Program-made: the position numbers and the translations under genes
Shown here: positions 30,133-39,492 of the stretch, in pieces
Layout of the letters: each line of letters begins with the position of its first letter
Position numbering within the stretch: position 1 is the stretch's first letter
Notes under the pieces: model-generated
What the model was told of the DNA's origin: nothing
The model's input: the letters and a program-made list of their open reading frames with translations, nothing else
Database searches by the model: none
NCBI RefSeq assembly: GCF_011761305.1
Contig: NZ_JAAOZC010000001.1
Span: 372,001 to 436,000, forward strand
Direction of reading: 5' to 3'
Source: Sphingomonas vulcanisoli
GTDB lineage: Bacteria > Pseudomonadota > Alphaproteobacteria > Sphingomonadales > Sphingomonadaceae
DNA: 64,000 nt

Positions 30133-33030
30133 ATGGGTTTCGAAGGCATGAGCTTCGACGAGCTGGAAGGGGTCAGCCCTTCGTTCGCGGAGGCGCTGTA
30201 TCGGCAGTTCAAGGCCGATCCGGCGAGTGTCGAGGCCGGCTGGCGCGACTATTTCTCCAGCCTCGAGACCAATGTCTCCGGGCCGAGCTGGGCGCGCAGC
30301 AACTGGCCACCGTCGGAAACCGATGCGCTGACCGCCGGGCTGGATCCCACGCAGATGATGCCCGCCGCCAAGCCGGCAAAGGCGCCCAAGGAGGTCGAAG
30401 GCGTCAAGACTGCCCCGGTCGCGACCGATGGCAAGACTGTCGAAGCCGCCGCACTGGATTCGATCCGCGCCTCCGCGCTGATCCGCACCTATCGCGTCCG
30501 CGGTCACCTGCTCGCCAATCTCGATCCGCTGGGCCTCGCGCATCAGCCCGAGCCCGCCGATCTCAGCCCCGAATATCATGGCTTTACGCCTGCCGACATG
30601 GATCGGCCGATCTATCTCGGCGGCCAGCTCGGGTTCGAGCGCGCGACGGTCCATGAGATCATCGCCGTCCTCCGCAAGAATTACTGCGGCAAGGTCGGCC
30701 TCGAATATATGCACATTCAGGACGTGGAGGAGCGCCGCTTCCTCCAGGAGCGGATGGAGGGCAAGGATAAGGAGATCAACTTCACGCCGGAAGGCAAGAA
30801 GGCGATCCTTACCAAGGTGATCGAGGCGGAGCAGTGGGAGAAATTCTGCGCCCGCAAGTTCGTCGGCACCAAGCGTTTCGGCCTGGACGGCGGCGAAAGC
30901 ATGATCCCCGCGCTGGAAGCGGTGATCAAATATGCCGGCGCTGCAGGCGCGAAGGAAGTCGTGCTCGGCATGGCGCATCGCGGGCGCCTCAACGTGCTCG
31001 TCAACGTCATGCAGAAGCCGTACCGCATTCTCTTCCATGAATTTGCGGGCGGCTCCTCGAACCCCGAGGATGTCGGCGGTTCGGGCGACGTCAAATATCA
31101 CCTCGGCACCTCGACCGATCGCGAGTTCGACGGCAACCAGATCCATCTGAGCCTCGCGCCCAATCCGTCGCACCTCGAATGCGTCGATCCGGTCGTGCTC
31201 GGCAAATCGCGCGCCAAGCAGACCCAGCTTAACGATAATGAGCGCAGCCAGGTGCTGCCGATCCTGATCCATGGCGATGCCGCCTTCGCGGGGCAGGGCG
31301 TGATCATGGAATGCTTCGGCTTCTCGGGTATCCGCGGCTACAACACCGGCGGCTGCGTCCATTTCGTGATCAACAATCAGGTGGGCTTCACCACCAGCCC
31401 GCAGTTCGCGCGCTCCTCACCCTATTCCACTGACATCGCCAAGATGGTCCAGGCGCCGATCCTGCACGTCAACGGCGATGATCCCGAGGCGGTGACCTTC
31501 GCCTGCAAGGTCGCCACCGAATATCGCAGCCGCTTCAAGCGCGATGTGGTGATCGATATGTGGTGCTATCGCCGCTTCGGCCACAATGAGGGCGACGAGC
31601 CGGGTTTCACGCAGCCCTTGATGTATGACGAAATCCGCAAGCATGCCGACGTCTCCAGGCTGTACGGCGATCGCCTCATCGCCGAGGGGCAGGTCAGCCA
31701 AGAATGGATCGATCAGCAGCAAAGCGCTTTCATCGCCAAGCTGGAAGACGAGTTCGAGGCGGGCAAGAGCTTCAAGGCCAACCGCGCCGAATGGTTCGGC
31801 GGGGAATGGTCCGGCCTCACCGCGCCGACCGAGGCGATCTTCGAGCGCCGCGCGGCGGCTTCGGGCGTTTCCGCCGACGCTTTGCAGGCGGTCGGCAAGG
31901 TACTGACCACGATCCCCGAAGATCTCACCGTCCACAAGACGCTGACGCGCATTCTCGATGCCAAGAAAGCGATGTTCGAAACCGGGCAGGGCTTCGATTG
32001 GGCGACCGGCGAGGCGCTGGCGTTCGGCACATTGCTCACGGAAGGCTATGGCGTTCGCCTCTCGGGCCAGGATGTCGGCCGCGGCACCTTCAGCCAGCGC
32101 CATGCGGTGTGGACCGATCAGAAGGACGGCCACCGCTACTTCCCGCTCTCGACGATCGATCGCGGCTTTCAGGTGCTGGATAGCGCGCTCTCGGAATTCG
32201 GCGTGCTCGGCTTTGAATATGGCTATGCCGGCCAGGCGCCCAAGACTTTGGTGATGTGGGAAGCGCAGTTCGGCGATTTCGCCAATGGCGCGCAGGTGAT
32301 CATCGATCAGTTCATTGCGGCTGGCGAAGCAAAATGGTTGCGTGCCAATGGTTTGGTGATGCTTCTTCCCCATGGTTATGAAGGGCAGGGGCCGGAGCAT
32401 TCGTCCGCGCGGCTGGAGCGCTATCTGCAGCTCTGCGCCGAGGATAATATCCAGGTCGCCAACTGCACGACACCGGCCAATTACTTCCACATCCTGCGCC
32501 GCCAGATGCTGCGCAACTTCCGCAAGCCGCTGGTGATCGTCACGCCGAAATCGCTGCTCCGCCACAAAGCGGCGGTCTCGTCGGTCGAGGATTTCCTCGA
32601 GACCAGCTATTTCCACCGCGTGCTGCCCGATCCCAAGGCGGGCGCTGACAAGGATGTGAAGCGGCTGATCCTCTGCTCGGGCAAGGTTTTCTACGATCTC
32701 GCCGAGGCGCGCGATGCGGCGGGCGATACCTCGACGCAGATCCTGCGCGTCGAGCAGCTCTATCCCTTCCCCGCCGATGCGCTGGCCGAACGGATCGCCA
32801 AGATGACCCATGTCGAGACGGTCGTCTGGGCGCAGGAAGAGCCCAAGAACAACGGTGCCTGGTCCTTCGTCGAGCCGCTGCTGGAGGACGTTCTCGCCAC
32901 CGCCGGCGTCGCTCCGAAGCGTGCCGTCTATGCCGGCCGCGCGGCGTCCGCCGCCACCGCGACAGGCCTCGCCAAGACCCATGCCAAGCAACAGGCGGCG
33001 CTCGTCGCCGCCGCGCTCGGCCACGATTGA
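30133..33030 (+). CDS. sucA: 2-oxoglutarate dehydrogenase E1 component
   Basis: 965 residues, full length. The E1 subunit uses thiamine diphosphate to decarboxylate 2-oxoglutarate and pass succinyl to lipoyl-E2. It starts MGFEGMSFDELEGVSPSFAE with the conserved LYRQFKADPASVEAGWRDYF that docks E2. The ThDP-binding part includes EVVLGMAHRGRLNVLVNVM, VHGDAAFAGQG-like LIHGDAAFAGQGVIMECFGF and VDMWCYRRFGHNEGDEP-type sequence (residues about 375-490); the transketolase-like region has SGQDVGRGTFSQRHAVW and HGYEGQGPEHSSARLERYLQ. A 146-base gap before it may hold its own promoter. sucB follows after 16 bases. Confidence 0.98.
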   Translation: MGFEGMSFDELEGVSPSFAEALYRQFKADPASVEAGWRDYFSSLETNVSGPSWARSNWPPSETDALTAGLDPTQMMPAAKPAKAPKEVEGVKTAPVATDGKTVEAAALDSIRASALIRTYRVRGHLLANLDPLGLAHQPEPADLSPEYHGFTPADMDRPIYLGGQLGFERATVHEIIAVLRKNYCGKVGLEYMHIQDVEERRFLQERMEGKDKEINFTPEGKKAILTKVIEAEQWEKFCARKFVGTKRFGLDGGESMIPALEAVIKYAGAAGAKEVVLGMAHRGRLNVLVNVMQKPYRILFHEFAGGSSNPEDVGGSGDVKYHLGTSTDREFDGNQIHLSLAPNPSHLECVDPVVLGKSRAKQTQLNDNERSQVLPILIHGDAAFAGQGVIMECFGFSGIRGYNTGGCVHFVINNQVGFTTSPQFARSSPYSTDIAKMVQAPILHVNGDDPEAVTFACKVATEYRSRFKRDVVIDMWCYRRFGHNEGDEPGFTQPLMYDEIRKHADVSRLYGDRLIAEGQVSQEWIDQQQSAFIAKLEDEFEAGKSFKANRAEWFGGEWSGLTAPTEAIFERRAAASGVSADALQAVGKVLTTIPEDLTVHKTLTRILDAKKAMFETGQGFDWATGEALAFGTLLTEGYGVRLSGQDVGRGTFSQRHAVWTDQKDGHRYFPLSTIDRGFQVLDSALSEFGVLGFEYGYAGQAPKTLVMWEAQFGDFANGAQVIIDQFIAAGEAKWLRANGLVMLLPHGYEGQGPEHSSARLERYLQLCAEDNIQVANCTTPANYFHILRRQMLRNFRKPLVIVTPKSLLRHKAAVSSVEDFLETSYFHRVLPDPKAGADKDVKRLILCSGKVFYDLAEARDAAGDTSTQILRVEQLYPFPADALAERIAKMTHVETVVWAQEEPKNNGAWSFVEPLLEDVLATAGVAPKRAVYAGRAASAATATGLAKTHAKQQAALVAAALGHD

Positions 33031-33046
33031 TCAATAAGGAAGACTG

Positions 33047-34339
<1,293 letters not shown>

Positions 34340-34353
34340 GGCTTAGCGACATT

Positions 34354-34380
34354 GTGCTCCGGCGCAGGCCGGAGCGTTGG
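34354..34380 (+). repeat. CCGGAGC-type palindromic repeat, left flank of GIY-YIG unit
   Basis: One unit beginning GTGCTCCGGCGCAGGCCGGA and ending GCGTTGG, 14 bases after the sucB stop and 10 bases before the ATG of the broken GIY-YIG gene. The same orientation and spacing recur right after that gene. Confidence 0.8.
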
Positions 34381-34390
34381 ATGGAGTAAG

Positions 34391-34673
34391 ATGAAGCCCG
34401 GCTGGGTGTACCTGATTGCCAATCATCGCCGCGGGCAAACCTATCTAGGCGTGACGAGCAACCTCCCACAGCGGGCGTGGCAGCATCGCAACGGCATGAT
34501 GGACGGGCACGCTAAAGATAAGCGTCTTGCTCGTTTGGTATGAAACGTTCGATGATCTGCAAGAGGCAAGGGCCAGCGAATATCGGATGAAGAAATGGCG
34601 GCGGGCCTGGAAGTTGCGCTTGATCGAGGAGCGTAATCCTGAATGGCGCGACCTATATGAGACGTTGTTCTGA
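34391..34673 (+). pseudogene. GIY-YIG nuclease-domain protein, broken by a frameshift
   Basis: The ATG at 34391 opens MKPGWVYLIANHRRGQTYLG followed by VTSNLPQRAWQHRNG, the GIY-YIG core (here VYL...TYLG with the following conserved arginine). It stops at a TGA at 34541-34543. In the +1 frame the homologous remainder continues without a break as LVWYETFDDLQEARASEYRM, then KKWRRAWKLRLIEERNPEWR and DLYETLF, ending at 34671-34673. The shift must lie around 34512-34532. Joined, the protein would be about 94 residues, the usual size of this stand-alone UvrC-like nuclease family. A true frameshift, a sequencing error, or programmed shifting cannot be told apart here. Palindromes flank it on both sides. 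Confidence 0.82.
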
Positions 34674-34676
34674 GCG

Positions 34677-34753
34677 GTGCTCCGGCGAAGGCCGGAGCTT
34701 TGGCGGCAAGCGATGCACCCTGCTCTCCAACGCTCCGGCCTTCGCCGGAGCAC
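34677..34753. repeat. head-to-head pair of CCGGAGC-type palindromes, right flank of GIY-YIG unit
   Basis: A forward unit at 34677-34703 (GTGCTCCGGCGAAGGCCGGA...) and an inverted unit at 34727-34753 (...CCTTCGCCGGAGCAC) are separated by 23 bases and are reverse complements of each other, forming a 77-base palindrome. It starts 3 bases after the GIY-YIG stop and ends 13 bases before the lpdA ATG, just ahead of its TGAGG ribosome binding site. Confidence 0.85.
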
Positions 34754-34766
34754 ATTGAGGCAAAAA

Positions 34767-36161
34767 ATGGCTGACTTTGATTTCGACGTTTTGGTGATCG
34801 GTGCGGGGCCCGGCGGTTATGTCGCGGCGATCCGGGCGGCGCAGTTGGGGATGAAGGTCGCTTGCGCCGAGAGCCGGACGACGCTGGGCGGCACCTGCCT
34901 GAACGTCGGCTGCATTCCGTCGAAGGCACTGCTCCACGCTTCCGAGCTGTATGCAGAAGCGCAGAGCGGCGCGCTGGCCAAACTGGGTGTCAAGATCGAG
35001 AGCATGAGTCTCGATCTCGATACGATGCACGGCCAGCGCAAGGATGCAGTGACGCAGCTCACCGGCGGCATCGAATATTTGTTCAAGAAGAATAAGGTCG
35101 AGTGGCTCAAGGGCCTCGCCAGCTTCACTGGCAAGGATAGCGTGCAGGTCGGCGATCGCACCGTGCGCGTGAAGAATATCGTCATCGCCACCGGCTCGTC
35201 GGTGACACCGCTGCCTGGCGTGACGGTCGATCAGAAGGTCGTGGTCGATAGCACGGGCGCGCTGGAACTGCCCAAGGTGCCAGAGCATCTCGTCGTGATC
35301 GGCGGCGGCGTGATCGGGCTGGAGCTGGGCTCGGTATGGAAGCGGCTCGGCGCCAAGGTGACCGTCGTTGAGTTCCTCGATCAGATCCTGCCCGGCATGG
35401 ATGGCGAGGTCCGCAAGGAAGCCAACAAGATCTTCAAGAAGCAGGGCATGGAGCTCAGGCTTTCGACCAAGGTGACTGGCGTCACCGTCTCGGGCGATAA
35501 AGCGACGCTGACCGTCGAGCCCTCCGCCGGCGGTGCAGCCGAGACGATCGCGGCCGATGCCGTGCTCGTCGCGATCGGGCGCCGCGCCAATACCGATGGC
35601 CTCTCGCTCGACAAGGCGGGTCTCACGCTCAACCAGCGTGGCCAGATCGAGATCGATCATGATTTCGCCACCGCGGTGCCCGGCATCTGGGCGATCGGTG
35701 ATGTCGTCCCCGGCCCGATGCTCGCGCACAAGGCCGAGGACGAGGGCATTGCCGTCGCCGAGAATATCGCGGGCCTCACCGGCATCGTGAACCATGATGT
35801 GATCCCGAGCGTGGTCTACACCGCGCCTGAGATCGCGGGCGTGGGCCTTACCGAAGAGCAGGCGAAGGCGGCGGGCGAGATCAAGGTCGGCAAATTCCCG
35901 ATGCTCGCCAACAGCCGCGCCAAGACCAATCACGAGCCCGATGGCTTCGTGAAAGTGATCGCCGATGCCAAGACCGACAAGGTGCTGGGCGTATGGATGA
36001 TCGCCAGCGTCGCGGGCAGCATGATCGCGCAGGCCGCGCAGGCGATGGAATTCGGCGCGACCAGCGAGGACATCGCCTACACCTGCCACGCGCATCCCAC
36101 CCACGCCGAGGCCTTCAAGGAAGCGGCGATGGCGGTGACGGGCAAGCCGATCCACATCTGA
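34767..36161 (+). CDS. lpdA: dihydrolipoyl dehydrogenase (E3)
   Basis: 464 residues from the ATG at 34767 (TTGAGGCAAAAA before it). The FAD-binding start FDVLVIGAGPGGYVAAIRAA, the redox-active disulfide GGTCLNVGCIPSKALLH (Cys about 43 and 48), the NAD-binding VVIGGGVIGLELGSVW and the C-terminal HAHPTHAEAFKEA with the catalytic His-Glu pair are all intact. It reoxidises dihydrolipoamide for 2-oxoglutarate dehydrogenase and related complexes, passing electrons to NAD+. It belongs with sucA and sucB, but a 400-base repeat/nuclease element now separates it from sucB, which may alter co-expression. Confidence 0.98.
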   Translation: MADFDFDVLVIGAGPGGYVAAIRAAQLGMKVACAESRTTLGGTCLNVGCIPSKALLHASELYAEAQSGALAKLGVKIESMSLDLDTMHGQRKDAVTQLTGGIEYLFKKNKVEWLKGLASFTGKDSVQVGDRTVRVKNIVIATGSSVTPLPGVTVDQKVVVDSTGALELPKVPEHLVVIGGGVIGLELGSVWKRLGAKVTVVEFLDQILPGMDGEVRKEANKIFKKQGMELRLSTKVTGVTVSGDKATLTVEPSAGGAAETIAADAVLVAIGRRANTDGLSLDKAGLTLNQRGQIEIDHDFATAVPGIWAIGDVVPGPMLAHKAEDEGIAVAENIAGLTGIVNHDVIPSVVYTAPEIAGVGLTEEQAKAAGEIKVGKFPMLANSRAKTNHEPDGFVKVIADAKTDKVLGVWMIASVAGSMIAQAAQAMEFGATSEDIAYTCHAHPTHAEAFKEAAMAVTGKPIHI

Positions 36162-36165
36162 TCTT

Positions 36166-36187
36166 CTGGGCTCCGCCTGGAGCCCAG
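36166..36187 (+). terminator. lpdA terminator hairpin (candidate)
   Basis: A perfect 9-bp stem CTGGGCTCC / GGAGCCCAG with a GCCT loop begins 4 bases after the lpdA stop, followed by CATTTCCC; the tail is only weakly T-rich. Confidence 0.6.
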
Positions 36188-36258
36188 CATTTCCCTGGTT
36201 GCTTGGAAAAGCCGCAAAAGAGCGTATCGCCGGGGGCATAAGCCTTCCGGAGAGATGA

Positions 36259-38889
36259 ATGCGTTCCCTGCTGCTTGCCTGCCTTTGCACCGTTTCCACC
36301 GCAGCGATCGCCGCCGATAGTGATCCCGCCGCGCCCAAGGGCCTGCTGCCCGACGCGGCCACGCCCAGCGCCTATCGCCTGACCTTCACGATCGATCCCG
36401 ATCAACCGCGCTTCTCCGGTCATGCCGAGATCGACGCAACGGTGAAGGCCGCGACGCCCAAGCTCTACATGCACGGGCGCGATCTCCATGTGGCGGACGT
36501 CTACGCTACAGTCGGCGGCAAGCGCATCCCCGCGCACTACGCACAGGTCGATCCCACCGGGGTCGTCCGCCTCGATTTCCCGCAGCCGCTGCCCGCGGGC
36601 AAGGTGACGCTGACCTTCGATTATGATGCCGCCTTCGGGGACACCGCGGCGGGCCTCTACCGCATCAAGGTCGCGGATAGCTGGTATAGCTGGACGCAAT
36701 TCGAATCGATCGACGCGCGCTCGGCTTTCCCCGGTTTCGATCAGCCAGGGTACAAGACGCCGTTTGAGATCAAGGTGCTGACCACGCCTGCCAATATCGT
36801 CGTCAGCAATGCGCGCGAAGTGTCCAGCAAGAGCGTCGCCGGTGCAAAGCCGATGACCTTGCACACATTCGAGTCGACTAAGCCGCTGCCCACCTATCTC
36901 GTCGCGCTCGTCACCGGGCCGTTCCTGCACCCAACCTCGTCTATCCCGGCCGATCCCCAGCGCGCTGCGCCGCTGCCGCTCGGCGCGGTCGCCACCAAGG
37001 CGCAGGCGGGCAAGACCGACTACGTCCTCGCCGAGACGCCGCGCATCGTCCAGCTGCTTGAAGATTATTTCGGCCAGCCGTTCCCCTTCCCGAAGCTCGA
37101 TCAGATCGGATCGCCGATCATGCCGGGCGCGATGGAGAATGCGGGCGCCGATATCTACGGCGACGGCATCATCCTGCTCGATGCCAACGCCTCGACGCGC
37201 CAGAAGCAGAGCTTCGGCATGGTCGTCGCGCATGAGCTGGCACACCAATGGTTCGGCGATCTCGTCTCACCCGTCTGGTGGGAGGATATCTGGCTCAACG
37301 AGAGCTTCGCCAACTGGATGGGCTACCGCATCGGCAACGCATGGCGGCCCGAGCTCAACATCGGCGTCAATGCGGTCAACGAGGCCTTCACCGCGATGAA
37401 CACCGATGCGCTGGAGGTCGGCCGCCCGATCCACCAGCCGATCACGCAGAACAACCGGATCGATGCCGCCTTCGATACGATCACCTATGGCAAGGGCGGG
37501 CAGGTGATCGCGATGATTGCCGCTTATCTGGGGGATGAGAAATTCCGCGATGGCGTCCGGCTGCATATCTCGCGCCACATGTACGGCAACGCCAGCACCA
37601 CCGATTTCTTCCAGGCACTCGCCGATGCCGCCAGGGATCCGCGGATCGTGCCGGCGATGCAGAGCTTCGTCGATCAGCAGGGTGTCCCCGTGGTGACCTT
37701 TGCGCGGCAGGGCGGCACGCTGGTGGCGACGCAGAAGCGCTACGCCTTCCTCGGCAGCAATCCCGCGCCGTTACATTGGACGATCCCGCTCTGCATGCGG
37801 CAGGGCGATGCCAAGAGCTGCCGCCTGCTCGATAAGGACAGCATAGCGGTCCCGGCGACGGGCGGCGTGATCATGCCCAACCTCAACGGCCAGGGCTATT
37901 ACCGCTTCGATCTCGCCCCCGCCGATTGGCGGGCGCTGATCGCCTCCTCCGCAAGCCTTTCGGGCAGCGAAGCACTGGCGATGGACGATAGCCTCTGGGC
38001 CGATTTCCGCGCGGGCACGGTCCCGGCGTCCAGCCTGATCACCGCCGCGAAAACAATGGCGGCCAATCCCGAATCCAACGCCAGTGTCGATGCCGTCGCG
38101 CGCTTCGGCTATCTGCGCAGCCACGGCATCATCCCCGAAGGCGCGATGGGCGATTATCGCAAGCTGATGGCGGGCATCTATGGCCCGCGCCTTGCCGCGC
38201 TCGGCTTCGATCCGGCGGCGGGCGCCTTCCGCAGCGACGATCCCGATCGCCAGAAGCTGCGCGATTCCCTGGTCAGCGCGATGGCCAACGATGCGCACGA
38301 TCCGGCGATCCGCGCCAAACTCGCCGCAGCGGGGGATGCCTATCTCGGCGGCGACAAGAAGGCGCTGAGCCCCACCTTCCTGGGCACGGCGCTGGCCGTG
38401 ATCGTCGAGCGCGACGGCCTGCCGCGCGCCAAGACGCTGATGGAGGCGGCCCTGTCGAGCGAGGATGCGATCTTCCGCAGTGCCGCGCTGCGCGCTGTCG
38501 CCGCGAGCGGCAGGCCGGAGGTCGCCGATTGGCTGCTGAGCTTCGATGACAAGCGCCTGCGCGTGCCCGAACGGCTGACGCTCGTCCGCGGCATCGTTGA
38601 TTCGCCGAAGACGCGGGAGAAGGGCATGGCTTGGGTCACCGCCAATTACGATCGCCTCGCCGCCAGCAACGGCATCTTCTTCGGCAGTCGTTTGCCTGAG
38701 ATGTTCGCGGTCGAATGTTCGGCGCAAGCCGCGGATGCGATCGAGGCCGGCTTCGGGCCGAAGGTCGCCAAGCTCGGCTTCGGCGAACTCTCGTTCCGTC
38801 GCATGGTCGAAAATGTCCGCCATTGCGGCGCGCTGAAGGAGGCCAAGAAGGCCGAGGTCGCCGCGGCGCTCAAGGCAGCGGTAAGCTAA
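36259..38889 (+). CDS. exported M1-family aminopeptidase
   Basis: 876 residues with an N-terminal signal peptide (MRSLLLACLCTVSTAAIAAD). The exopeptidase motif is PGAMENAGADIYG and the zinc site is VVAHELAHQWFGDLV followed by the third ligand in NESFANWMG; the large C-terminal alpha domain of the ERAP/PepN type fills residues about 530-876. The enzyme removes N-terminal residues from peptides; the signal peptide puts it in the periplasm, unlike cytosolic PepN. Two other exported or peptide-directed proteins (M3 peptidase, TonB receptors) occur in the window. Start ATG is preceded by CCGGAGAGATGA. Confidence 0.95.
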   Translation: MRSLLLACLCTVSTAAIAADSDPAAPKGLLPDAATPSAYRLTFTIDPDQPRFSGHAEIDATVKAATPKLYMHGRDLHVADVYATVGGKRIPAHYAQVDPTGVVRLDFPQPLPAGKVTLTFDYDAAFGDTAAGLYRIKVADSWYSWTQFESIDARSAFPGFDQPGYKTPFEIKVLTTPANIVVSNAREVSSKSVAGAKPMTLHTFESTKPLPTYLVALVTGPFLHPTSSIPADPQRAAPLPLGAVATKAQAGKTDYVLAETPRIVQLLEDYFGQPFPFPKLDQIGSPIMPGAMENAGADIYGDGIILLDANASTRQKQSFGMVVAHELAHQWFGDLVSPVWWEDIWLNESFANWMGYRIGNAWRPELNIGVNAVNEAFTAMNTDALEVGRPIHQPITQNNRIDAAFDTITYGKGGQVIAMIAAYLGDEKFRDGVRLHISRHMYGNASTTDFFQALADAARDPRIVPAMQSFVDQQGVPVVTFARQGGTLVATQKRYAFLGSNPAPLHWTIPLCMRQGDAKSCRLLDKDSIAVPATGGVIMPNLNGQGYYRFDLAPADWRALIASSASLSGSEALAMDDSLWADFRAGTVPASSLITAAKTMAANPESNASVDAVARFGYLRSHGIIPEGAMGDYRKLMAGIYGPRLAALGFDPAAGAFRSDDPDRQKLRDSLVSAMANDAHDPAIRAKLAAAGDAYLGGDKKALSPTFLGTALAVIVERDGLPRAKTLMEAALSSEDAIFRSAALRAVAASGRPEVADWLLSFDDKRLRVPERLTLVRGIVDSPKTREKGMAWVTANYDRLAASNGIFFGSRLPEMFAVECSAQAADAIEAGFGPKVAKLGFGELSFRRMVENVRHCGALKEAKKAEVAAALKAAVS

Positions 38890-38976
38890 GGGAGGGCAGG
38901 GGGCGGGCGCTCTCCGCCCCGCCTTCCCGCTTGACGCCCGCGCCGCGCCCGATTAGTCGCGCGCTTCCGCCAGCAC

Positions 38977-39051
38977 GGCCCCTTCGTCTAGCGGTTAGGA
39001 CGTCGCCCTCTCACGGCGAAAACACGAGTTCGATTCTCGTAGGGGTCACCA
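38977..39051 (+). tRNA. tRNA-Glu (anticodon CTC)
   Basis: 75 bases: acceptor GGCCCCT pairs with AGGGGTC (one G-U), anticodon stem TCGCC/GGCGA around the loop CTCTCAC with CTC at 34-36, T-arm ACGAG/CTCGT with TTCGATT, and an encoded 3' CCA. The D-arm region GTCTAGCGGTTAGGAC is typical of bacterial tRNA-Glu. Confidence 0.95.
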
Positions 39052-39104
39052 GGCCGGCACTGCCGCCTGACGGTGCTATTTGGAAAGCGAGCTTCGCTTC
39101 CCGC

Positions 39105-39482
39105 TCAATGCCCCGGTGTCGGCTTCGCGGGCACCGGCACGGCGCCGTTGCGGATGGCGGTGAAGGTTTTGGGCGGGATTGGTGGGGCGGTGTTGCCCCA
39201 GCTTGATCGCACAGTGCTGATGATCGCCGAAAGCTCATCGTCCTTCAGTTGATCCTTGAAGCTCGGCATGCCGCCACGACCGTTGAGGAGAGTTTCTGCG
39301 ACGGCCTTGGGATCGCCCTGCACGAAGGCGTTGCCGGCCAGCTTGGGGAAAGCGCCCTCGATGCCCTCGCCATGTGCCTGATGGCAGGCCGAGCAATTGT
39401 TGGCGAACAGGCTGGCCCCGTCGGGCGCGGCCAGCGCGGGGGCGGCGAGGAGCAGGGCGGGGGCGAGCAGAGAGAGGCGCAT
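39105..39482 (-). CDS. periplasmic c-type cytochrome, partner of amine oxidase copy B
   Basis: 125 residues from the ATG at 39482, with AAAGGA upstream. A signal peptide (MRLSLLAPALLLAAPALAAP) precedes a mono-haem cytochrome c with CSACH at about residue 33 and a probable axial methionine in NGRGGMPSFKDQL. The C-terminal DDELSAIISTVRSSWGN is the usual terminal helix, followed by a Pro-rich tail. It starts 10 bases after the end of the amine oxidase gene. Shorter than the copy-A cytochrome and lacking its C-terminal cysteines, but clearly the same role: an electron acceptor for the adjacent flavoenzyme. Confidence 0.9.
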   Translation of the reverse strand: MRLSLLAPALLLAAPALAAPDGASLFANNCSACHQAHGEGIEGAFPKLAGNAFVQGDPKAVAETLLNGRGGMPSFKDQLKDDELSAIISTVRSSWGNTAPPIPPKTFTAIRNGAVPVPAKPTPGH

Positions 39483-39492
39483 TTCCAATCCT

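Noticed and set aside
31417-33024. A 535-residue antisense frame inside sucA
   Set aside because: Shadow of the sucA codon pattern; Arg/Gly/Ala-rich with no motif or ribosome binding site.
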